A DNA stretch of 64,000 bases from Polyangium mundeleinium (lineage in GTDB: Bacteria > Myxococcota_A > Polyangia > Polyangiales > Polyangiaceae). Within the stretch, counting starts at the first letter, position 1. The number at the start of each line of letters is the position of its first letter. The notes under the pieces are model-generated. The model searched no databases. It had not been told where the DNA came from and was given only the letters and a program-made list of their open reading frames with translations. The translations under genes and the position numbers were made by a program. The stretch covers positions 10,882,501-10,946,500 of the forward strand of contig NZ_JAQNDO010000001.1 of NCBI RefSeq assembly GCF_028369105.1, read 5' to 3'. This document shows, piece after piece, positions 57,754-64,000 of this stretch.

Positions 57754-58778
57754 CACCCATGACGAATACCTTCCGCGTCGCTCATCGTGATCCGAGGAGA
57801 AGCGCCGTCGCGCCCGCGGCCGCCCTCGCCGTCGTGCTGCTCTCCGGCCAAGCCGCCGCAATTCCGCCCGACACGATGGAGGACCGCGCCGCCCGGAGGG
57901 CCGCAGCAGAGGTACTCTTCGACGAGGGCAAATGGCTGATGGACGAGGGGCGTTATCCAGAGGCATGCCCCAAGTTCGCCGAGAGCCAGAGGCTCGACGC
58001 GGGCGTCGGGACGCTCTTGAACCTCGCCGATTGTCTGGAAAGAATCGGGCGCACCGCGAGCGCCTGGGCCGAGTTCCGGGCCGCCATTTATGCCGCACGC
58101 GAAAAGGGGCAGCTCGAGCGCGAGACGGTCGCGCGCGAGCGGGCGGCGGCGCTCGAGCCAAAGCTCACGCGGCTCGTGATCACCGCGCCGTGGGCCGAGA
58201 AGGTGCAGAACGTGGAGATCCGCAAAGACGGGCAGGTCCTCGGGCGCGCGTTATGGGGGACCGCCGTGCCCGTGGACCCGGGCAAACACGTGGTCGAGGC
58301 CCAGGCCGAGGGCAAACGCCCGTACCGCGTGGAGGTGGAGGTGCCCGGGGGCGAGGCCACGCGGGTGACGGCAGCCATTCCGGAGCTGATGGACGCCCCG
58401 CAACCACCGCCCCCGCCGCCCGAGATGCCCCTTCCGAATCCGAGGGCCTCGGTGCACAAGATCGCGGGAATCGCGCTGGGAGGCGCAGGCGTCGTGTCCG
58501 TCGTCGCGGGCTCGATCCTCGGGATGCAGGCCATTGCGCGGAACGACGCCTCGGCCGGCCATTGCATCGAGGGCAACCTCTGCGACGCGACCGGCGTCGC
58601 CTTGCGCAACGAGGCGCGCACGCGCGGCGACGCGGCGACGGGGGCAATCATCGCGGGCGTGCTCGCGGCGACGGGAGGGCTCGTCCTGTACCTGACGGCG
58701 CCGGAGGGCACGCCCGCGCGTGCCGGCGTGGGAACGGTGGGATCGGGCGCGGGGATCGTTGTCGGAGGTGTGTTTTGA
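57750..58778 (+). CDS. Exported TPR/PEGA-like protein
   Basis: The 342-aa protein has a signal peptide (AAALAVVLLSGQAAA) and a TPR-like helical segment (AAEVLFDEGKWLMDEGRYPEA, then LLNLADCLERIGRTASAW). A PEGA-like beta domain follows (LVITAPWAEKVQNVEIRKDGQ...VDPGKHVVEAQAEGK). Two C-terminal hydrophobic helices are separated by a cysteine pair (GHCIEGNLCD). This type commonly accompanies myxobacterial kinases. ATG at 57750 overlaps the kinase stop; ATG at 57759 is an alternative. Confidence 0.75.
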   Translation: MTPMTNTFRVAHRDPRRSAVAPAAALAVVLLSGQAAAIPPDTMEDRAARRAAAEVLFDEGKWLMDEGRYPEACPKFAESQRLDAGVGTLLNLADCLERIGRTASAWAEFRAAIYAAREKGQLERETVARERAAALEPKLTRLVITAPWAEKVQNVEIRKDGQVLGRALWGTAVPVDPGKHVVEAQAEGKRPYRVEVEVPGGEATRVTAAIPELMDAPQPPPPPPEMPLPNPRASVHKIAGIALGGAGVVSVVAGSILGMQAIARNDASAGHCIEGNLCDATGVALRNEARTRGDAATGAIIAGVLAATGGLVLYLTAPEGTPARAGVGTVGSGAGIVVGGVF

Positions 58779-59416
58779 GTATCAAACGACAAACGGGGAG
58801 CCCGCGCGGACGTCCCTTTTGGTGGCTCGGACTTTTCGTGCTCGGCCAGGCTCTCGGCTGCAACGCACTCGCCGGAATCGAGGAGGGGGTGCTCGCGCTT
58901 TGCCAGGACGGCACGCGTATCGATCAAACCGGCTGCCAGGGCACAGTGGGCGGCAGCAGCAGCAGCGGCGGGACGGGTGGGGCGCCGCCCTGCCAGAGCT
59001 GTCCCGACCCCGACGATGCATGTCCTCTGCCGTGGCAATGGAAGTCGCCGACGACGGGCTCGTGTTATCTGCACCATGGCAACGAGCGCGACTGGAACAC
59101 CGCGCGCGAGCATTGCCTGGAGCTCGGCGGCGACCTGGCGGCGCTGAGTTCGGCCGAGGAGTTCTGGTTCGTAGGGAGCGTGGTGTCGGGCGACGTATGG
59201 ATCGGCGGGACGGACGCGCAGCAAGAGGGCGCGTTCTCGTGGTCGAACGGGGAGCCGTGGGGGTTCACGGCGTGGAAGGACGCGCTGCCCGGGGATCAAG
59301 GCAACAAGCAGGACTGCGTGATGCTGTCGGCGTCGCCCGGGACCGCGGCGTCGTTCGACGACCGGAACTGCGGCGAAAAACGAGGGTTTCTCTGCGAAAT
59401 GTCGCCACCGCCGTAA
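58775..59416 (+). CDS. C-type lectin-domain lipoprotein
   Basis: The 213-aa protein likely begins at TTG 58775 (GGAGGTG 5 nt upstream), overlapping the previous stop by 4 nt. It has lipobox QALGC and a Ser/Gly spacer. A C-type lectin-like domain (~residues 85-210) follows with the hallmarks WNTAREHCLELGGDLA, VWIGGTD, WSNGEP, FDDRNCG and FLCEM and the conserved cysteines. Carbohydrate or protein binding is likely; the EPN/WND calcium motif is not clearly present. Bacterial C-type lectins are uncommon. It is the third gene of the coupled kinase-PEGA-lectin set. Confidence 0.8.
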   Translation: MSIKRQTGSPRGRPFWWLGLFVLGQALGCNALAGIEEGVLALCQDGTRIDQTGCQGTVGGSSSSGGTGGAPPCQSCPDPDDACPLPWQWKSPTTGSCYLHHGNERDWNTAREHCLELGGDLAALSSAEEFWFVGSVVSGDVWIGGTDAQQEGAFSWSNGEPWGFTAWKDALPGDQGNKQDCVMLSASPGTAASFDDRNCGEKRGFLCEMSPPP

Positions 59417-59460
59417 CTTTTCTTGTCGCCTCCCCGTCGGGGGTGCGATTCTGAAGGGGT

Positions 59461-60078
59461 ATGCGGAAGGCTCCTCTTTCCCTTTCGGCCCTCCTCGCGC
59501 TCGCGCTTTTGAGCGGCTGCGGCGGCGAACAGAGCTCGCCGGCGAACTCCGGCTGGTCCCAGGATCTCGGTGATCCCACGGGCCAGCCGCTCCGCCGCAC
59601 GGAGACGCTGAGCGAGCCCGAGCAGGCGCCCGCGCCGCTCAGCGGGACGACCACGACGCCCCCCACCGAAAAACGAGTGCGTCACGACGTGATGATCGCG
59701 AAGGACACGCCCCATGAGGCGACGTGCTCGTGCCTCGCCGTTGTGGTCGGGGAGCCGGGGGATCCGCGCCTCCTGTGGCAAGCCGAGGTGCCGAAGCTCG
59801 GCGGGGACGTGGCCGTGGTCGCGGTGAGCGGCAAGGGCGTGCCATGTCCCGGGGTGGCCGAGGACGCGCCGCGACGGCCCAGCATCGCAGCGGTGGAGCA
59901 GGAAGGGGCCGACGTGGTGCTGACGATCGAGGAGCTGCCATCGGGCCGTCCGCAGGCCTCGGGGGCGGTCGTGCCGCGGCCCGGGCCAGGCGGCGCTGTG
60001 TACGTCAAGCCGAAGGGGCCGAAGGTCCCGTATGGGCGGCCCGCAGCGGGGGCGGGGGCGCGCTGCAAGGTGAAGTGA
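59461..60078 (+). CDS. Hypothetical lipoprotein
   Basis: The 205-aa protein has lipobox LLSGC (~residue 20), a disordered Pro/Thr-rich region and a small beta domain with a CSC pair (EATCSCLAVVVGEPGDPRLLWQ). The ending is Gly/Pro-rich. I do not recognise the family. Its stop (60076-60078) abuts the stop of the convergent receptor gene in the hexamer TGATCA. Confidence 0.65.
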   Translation: MRKAPLSLSALLALALLSGCGGEQSSPANSGWSQDLGDPTGQPLRRTETLSEPEQAPAPLSGTTTTPPTEKRVRHDVMIAKDTPHEATCSCLAVVVGEPGDPRLLWQAEVPKLGGDVAVVAVSGKGVPCPGVAEDAPRRPSIAAVEQEGADVVLTIEELPSGRPQASGAVVPRPGPGGAVYVKPKGPKVPYGRPAAGAGARCKVK

Positions 60079-62481
60079 TCAGAGGCCGCCTTCGACGCCA
60101 ATGCTCGGCACGGTGACGGGGCCGATTTCCTGGGCCTCGCATTCGGTCGGGCCGCAGCTTACGCCCGTTTGCTCGGTGCTGAGCGTCGCATTCAGCATTT
60201 CGATCACGAACGAGACCCAGCCGCGCTTCTTCAGGTTCCAGCGCTTTTCGATACGCGCGTCGATGCGAAAGAACGGATCGGTGCGGCTCTTGCCCCATAT
60301 CGCGGCATCCGCGGCCGCGATGGGCAAACCCGTGTAGAACACGACACGCGAGCCGAGGCGCCATCCCTTGCCAGCTTCCCAGGAGACCGCGCCATTCAGG
60401 ACGTGGGTTCGATCGAATTGCGCTGGGCCCGAGGAAAAACCAATGCTCCTCGACGAGCGGGAGAGCGTATATGAAATGTATCCGCCGAGCCGCTCCGTGA
60501 GCTTGCGGCGGATGTAGATCTCGAGCCCCACCGCGGTGCCGAGCGATCGGTCGCTGATCACGTTCGATCCGTCGTCGTCGTTCTCCTGGGGCACCGGACC
60601 GCCCGGGCCACCCGGACCGCCGGGGCCTCCGCCCGGACCGCCGCCGCCGCCGTTGACCGCGCGGCCGACCGAATCGAGCGCGTCGGCCATGTTGAAGAAG
60701 CCATTGAGGAAAAACGTGCCCGTGGCCTCGAAGCCGAACGGCAATTTGACGTCGAGGCCGGTGCTCGTCTGGACGCTGCGCTGAAGGCCACCCGCGAGCT
60801 TGCCGATGGAGAGGCCGGGGATGGGCAAGACAAATCCGGGCGGCTGGTGGGCGAGGCCCATGGCGGAGACGAGCTTCAGCCGGGGCACGATGGGGACCTT
60901 CATGGCGAGCCGGACGTCGGCGCTGATCGCGGTGACGCCGCCCGAGCCCCATAGGTCGACGCGCGCGCCGGGAGTGAATTCGACGCCGCGGCCCGCGTCG
61001 AGGACGGCGTCCGCGTAAAACCCGACCGCGATGTCCTGACGCGGCGGGAAAAACTGGTCGAGGAAGGACTGCTGGTTCTGGGCATCTTCTTCGTCCGTGT
61101 CGCCCCCCACGACGAGGTCGTAATAATCGAAATTCGCGTCGACGCCGGCCCGGAAGAGCATGGATTCATTCCGGCGGTGGAGGATCTGGCTCCGGGCTGA
61201 AAGGAGGAAATCGCGCGCAAAAATGCCCTCCTGGCCGCCGATGGCCGTCCGGTCGTAGCCAAACGAGACGGCCTGGCGCAGGCGCGTGCGTGGGCTGACG
61301 TCCTTGTCGTAGCGGAAGTCGATCCTGTGGAACTGCACGTCGAAGAGGCCCTGCTCCACGCCATCGGCCTTGGCGCCGAGGTAATCGTGCGCGCCAAAGG
61401 CGAAGAGGGTGAGCCGATCCGTGGGCGTGACGTCGAAGGTCGCGCGGGCCTGATAGTCCCAATAATTGAGCGTGGTGTCGGGCGCGAGCAGGGAGAGCGC
61501 GGCCGCGGTGTACGAGAATCGGCCGCCCGCCATGACGGTGGCGCGGTCGCCGATCGGGGCCTCGACCATGGCGCCAGCGTCGAAGACACGGATGTTCGCC
61601 TCGCCGTGGAGCTCGCCCTTCGGCTTGGTCGTCTCGCCGGAGACGATGCCGCCGGCAAAACGACCGAACTGCGCAGGGTAACCACCGGGATAGAGGTCGA
61701 CCCGGTCCACGATCGCCGGATTGACGACCGAGGGGCCGAGGGCGAGGTGATACAGATAAGGGACGCGGACGTTGTCGAGGAAATACCCGACGTTGCCGGG
61801 AGGCGCGCCGCGAATGTAAAAGAAGGGCAAACCCGAGAAGATAGGCGTGACGCCGGGGAGGGATTCGATCGCACGGAAAGGATCCCCGAACGCGCCCGGC
61901 AAGACGCGGACCTCGGCGCGGCCGAGCGAGGAGGTCCCGACGGCGCGGCGCTCGCCGAGGGCAAGGACCTCGATGGGCGCAGGGCCCGCCGGCTTCGGCG
62001 TCGCAGTCGGCTTTTTGCCGGGGGTGCCGTCCTTCGGCGTGGCGCCCTCCTCGGCCGCGGGAGGGGTCTCCTCCTCGGCCGGCGGCGTTGGGGGCGTGAA
62101 ATGGACGAGGACGCGGATGCGCGCGGGGATGGGCTTGCCGTTGCGGGTGGCGGGCTCGAAGCGCCAGCCGGGCGCGGCGCGAGACGCGGCCTCGGTGAAG
62201 GGAGCGTCCCCGGAGACGATACGCGCCTCTTTGACGCTGCCATCCGCGGCGACGGTGACGTCGAGCATGACGTCCGCCTCGCCCGTGAGGCCCGGTTCGG
62301 TCGGATAAGCGGCCTCGAGCGCGGCGAGCGGACGAGGCGGGACGAGGACAGGCGCCGCAGGGGGAGCTGCGGCAGGCGGAGCGGGCGCTGGCTTCTGGGG
62401 TTCGTCGGCGTGCGCAGGGGAAGCGGCAAAAAGAAGGAGAGCCGAGAAGACAAGGAGGGGCTTCAAAGACGCGCGTTTCAT
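60079..62481 (-). CDS. TonB-dependent receptor with N-terminal TonB C-domain
   Basis: The 800-aa outer-membrane protein has a signal peptide (FSALLLFAASPAHA). A Pro-rich stretch and a TonB-CTD-like domain (~residues 60-120: DVTVAADGSVKEARIVSG...WRFEPATRNGKPI) follow. Next come the receptor plug (IESLPGVTPIFSGLPFFYIRGAPPGNVGYFLDNVRVPY) and a barrel of about 450 residues. The barrel holds a GGP-rich loop (~residue 615) and ends in WVSFVIEMLNA. Myxobacterial receptors fused to a TonB-like domain may bypass a separate TonB. Substrate is unknown. ATG at 62481 fits the signal. Confidence 0.85.
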   Translation of the reverse strand: MKRASLKPLLVFSALLLFAASPAHADEPQKPAPAPPAAAPPAAPVLVPPRPLAALEAAYPTEPGLTGEADVMLDVTVAADGSVKEARIVSGDAPFTEAASRAAPGWRFEPATRNGKPIPARIRVLVHFTPPTPPAEEETPPAAEEGATPKDGTPGKKPTATPKPAGPAPIEVLALGERRAVGTSSLGRAEVRVLPGAFGDPFRAIESLPGVTPIFSGLPFFYIRGAPPGNVGYFLDNVRVPYLYHLALGPSVVNPAIVDRVDLYPGGYPAQFGRFAGGIVSGETTKPKGELHGEANIRVFDAGAMVEAPIGDRATVMAGGRFSYTAAALSLLAPDTTLNYWDYQARATFDVTPTDRLTLFAFGAHDYLGAKADGVEQGLFDVQFHRIDFRYDKDVSPRTRLRQAVSFGYDRTAIGGQEGIFARDFLLSARSQILHRRNESMLFRAGVDANFDYYDLVVGGDTDEEDAQNQQSFLDQFFPPRQDIAVGFYADAVLDAGRGVEFTPGARVDLWGSGGVTAISADVRLAMKVPIVPRLKLVSAMGLAHQPPGFVLPIPGLSIGKLAGGLQRSVQTSTGLDVKLPFGFEATGTFFLNGFFNMADALDSVGRAVNGGGGGPGGGPGGPGGPGGPVPQENDDDGSNVISDRSLGTAVGLEIYIRRKLTERLGGYISYTLSRSSRSIGFSSGPAQFDRTHVLNGAVSWEAGKGWRLGSRVVFYTGLPIAAADAAIWGKSRTDPFFRIDARIEKRWNLKKRGWVSFVIEMLNATLSTEQTGVSCGPTECEAQEIGPVTVPSIGVEGGL

Positions 62482-62539
62482 CGCCAGTCCGCTACATCTC
62501 ACGACTCGAGGGACGATGGGTTAAATAGTGTAAAGTGCA

Positions 62540-62588
62540 CGTTTTCGCCCCAGGGGCGAAGCGTCAGCCAGCCCTCAGGGCGAAAACG
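62540..62588. repeat. Inverted repeats between Uma2 and the receptor gene
   Basis: CGTTTTCGCCC (62540-62550) is exactly inverted at 62578-62588. Inside it lies a second palindrome, TTCGCCCC-A-GGGGCGAA (62543-62559), that competes for the same bases. The structure sits upstream of the receptor ATG (62481) and could be a 5' regulatory hairpin or an operator. Confidence 0.55.
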
Positions 62589-62600
62589 GTGGGTCTTCAG

Positions 62601-62619
62601 CCTCGATTTTGATTCGAGG
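62601..62619 (-). terminator. Hairpin after the Uma2 gene, possible terminator
   Basis: A 6-bp perfect stem CCTCGA / TCGAGG with a 7-nt AT-rich loop lies 4 nt past the Uma2 stop. No U tract follows on the minus strand, so it is a weak candidate. Confidence 0.35.
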
Positions 62620-62623
62620 GACG

Positions 62624-63244
62624 TTATCGCTCGCCGGGGAACCCTTCCACGGGATCGTCGTCGTCGCCGCCGAACAACGCGCCGACCGAGAGCTCGACGG
62701 CCTCGAAAGGCTCGGCCCGCACGCGCACATCACGGCCGGCCGCGATCACGAAGAGGTATCCCTCCCGCGTCCAGCGAAAGACGCTGAGGGATTCCTCCAT
62801 CGGATCCACGATCCAGTAATGGGGCACGCCGAACTGGTGGTAATGGTTCAGCTTCTTCACGCGGTCCGTGCCGGGATTCGAGGGCGAAAGGACCTCGCAG
62901 ACCCAGTCCGGCCGGATGCGAATCGGCGTGCCCTTGGGCCTCTCCGGGACATGCTCGCGGCGCCAACCGACGACGTCGGGGCGGTAGACCTGCGTCGGGG
63001 CGAACTCCACTTCGACTTCGGTGTAGATCCACCATCCGCCAGGAAACGCGCCGCCGGAAGGACGGCGCTGGAACGGTCCTTTGAGACGCGCGACGACCGC
63101 AGATTGCGCATCGCCGTGCTCGCCCGTGGGAGCCGCCTTGCGGACGAGCTCGCCGTCGATGATCTCGTGAACACGCTCCTCAGGCGGGATCGCGAGCAGG
63201 TCGGCGACGGTTGCATGCTGGCGACGTTTGAAGGTGGAGGACAT
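62624..63244 (-). CDS. Uma2-family (DUF820) PD-(D/E)XK-like protein
   Basis: The 206-aa protein has the Uma2 signature: the opening [45 protein letters not shown] and [19 protein letters not shown]. The fold is restriction-endonuclease-like and the family is frequent in cyanobacteria and myxobacteria with unknown role. The Asp, Glu and Lys expected at the active site are present. ATG at 63244 gives the normal family start; an in-frame ATG at 63280 exists. Confidence 0.85.
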   Translation of the reverse strand: MSSTFKRRQHATVADLLAIPPEERVHEIIDGELVRKAAPTGEHGDAQSAVVARLKGPFQRRPSGGAFPGGWWIYTEVEVEFAPTQVYRPDVVGWRREHVPERPKGTPIRIRPDWVCEVLSPSNPGTDRVKKLNHYHQFGVPHYWIVDPMEESLSVFRWTREGYLFVIAAGRDVRVRAEPFEAVELSVGALFGGDDDDPVEGFPGER

Positions 63245-63368
63245 GGGAGCGTCCGAGCCTACCTCTGGCTGGTTTTCCATGCACGTACATCTGCGTGGAG
63301 CCGCCTGCGGTTGCGTGTTTCGAAAACTTTTCTTGCGCCCGTCACCCCAAACATGGAAGGAAGCCGCC

Positions 63369-64000
63369 ATGGCGAAGCGCATCTATTTCTTCGGCGGCGG
63401 TCAGGCCGACGGCGACGGAACCCAGAAGCCGCTCCTCGGCGGCAAGGGCGCAGGGCTCCACGAAATGACCCGGCTCGGCATCCCCGTGCCGCCGGGCTTC
63501 ACGATCACCACCGAGGTCTGTACGGCCTTCTTCGCCTCCAGGGAGCAGATCCCGGAAGGCCTCCTCGACGAGGCTCGCGCGGCCATCCGTCGGGTGGAGG
63601 AGATCGTCGGCACCCGCTTCGGCGACCCGGAGAACCCGCTGCTCGTGAGCGTCCGCTCCGGCGCCCGCGCCTCGATGCCCGGCATGATGGACACGATCCT
63701 GAACCTCGGCCTGAACGAGACGATCGTGGCCGGGCTCGGCGCACGCACCCAAAACCCCCGCTTCGCCCTCGACGCCTACCGCCGGTTCATCGTGACATAC
63801 GCAGACGTCGTGCTCGGGCTGCATCGGAAGCGCTTCGACGACGCGCTGGAGATCGCCCGGCGCAAGGCCGCCGCCGCGCGCGGGATGGTCGAGGCCCAAA
63901 GGCTCACGGTGGCCGAGCTCCAGCGAAAGCTGCCCGACTCGATGTTCGACGAGGAGACGCTGCGCTCGCTCGTGAAGGAGCAGCGCCGCATCGTGAAGGA
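63369..64000 (+). CDS. ppdK: Pyruvate phosphate dikinase, N-terminal part
   Basis: The gene runs off the right edge after about 210 codons. The N terminus has [24 protein letters not shown] and [22 protein letters not shown], the ATP-grasp region of PPDK, which interconverts pyruvate and phosphoenolpyruvate. GGAAGG 6 nt upstream of ATG 63369 supports the start. The phospho-His and PEP-binding domains are beyond the window. Confidence 0.93.
   Translation, partial: MAKRIYFFGGGQADGDGTQKPLLGGKGAGLHEMTRLGIPVPPGFTITTEVCTAFFASREQIPEGLLDEARAAIRRVEEIVGTRFGDPENPLLVSVRSGARASMPGMMDTILNLGLNETIVAGLGARTQNPRFALDAYRRFIVTYADVVLGLHRKRFDDALEIARRKAAAARGMVEAQRLTVAELQRKLPDSMFDEETLRSLVKEQRRIVK

Noticed and set aside
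63342-63899. Long open frame opposite pyruvate phosphate dikinase
   Set aside because: It is the antisense of a clear ppdK start and has no protein family features; GC-rich codon use opens such frames routinely.

Overview
The window is high-GC DNA that looks like a myxobacterium of the Polyangiaceae/Sorangium type. The evidence is four Hanks-type Ser/Thr kinases, about a dozen predicted lipoproteins, TPR/PEGA-like proteins, EGF-like and Gly-rich cysteine proteins, a C-type lectin, fibro-slime and DNRLRE proteins, and strong G/C third positions throughout. The taxonomic reading is inference. I found no rRNA, tRNA or CRISPR array.

Layout. 1-2.8 kb (-): receiver/PAS/STAS regulator, PhnD-like binding protein and a membrane sensor cut by the window edge, all overlapping. 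3.2-5.8 kb (+): thiolase and flavin amine oxidase. 5.8-10.4 kb: pseudopilin, SpoIIAA-like protein, a kinase with its own SpoIIAA-like tail, argG and a sigma factor. 10.5-17.6 kb (+): kinase-TPR protein, lipoprotein, wHTH protein, and a kinase fused to an ODP-type (oxygen/di-iron) beta-lactamase fold. 17.6-26.5 kb (-): orphan OppD/OppF ATPases with a DNRLRE lipoprotein, sugar dehydrogenase, hydrolase, haem lipoprotein, phosphatidyltransferase and a membrane protein.

26.6-35.6 kb (+) is a damaged block. It holds a lipoprotein methyltransferase with an in-frame TAA, a VgrG (type VI secretion spike) with an internal deletion and frameshifts, a putative effector split by a 1.68-kb IS3 element, a Sel1-repeat candidate immunity protein with a frameshift, and a further frameshifted gene. 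This is either a decaying T6SS effector-immunity locus or a cluster of assembly errors. No comparable lesion is seen elsewhere in the window.

35.6-49.1 kb: purine nucleoside phosphorylase, beta-helix lipoprotein, a divergent SecY-like protein carrying a zinc ribbon and a DUF2007-like tail, fibro-slime and EGF-repeat lipoproteins, DUF378, hydrolase, DUF350, a membrane protein, an M1 aminopeptidase lipoprotein, DoxX and a ferritin-like lipoprotein. 49.6-60.1 kb (+): zinc-ribbon/hydrolase membrane protein, metallophosphoesterase, outer-membrane-like protein, PEGA-like lipoprotein, hydrolase, OsmC, then a translationally coupled kinase/TPR-PEGA/C-type lectin trio and a small lipoprotein. 60.1-64 kb: a TonB-fused outer-membrane receptor (-), Uma2 (-), and the start of pyruvate phosphate dikinase (+).

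The genes most worth attention are the kinase-ODP fusion, the SecY-DUF2007 fusion, the kinase/SpoIIAA pair, the damaged VgrG locus and the kinase-PEGA-lectin operon. Four-base stop/start overlaps are common. Four convergent gene pairs have stops 0-3 nt apart.
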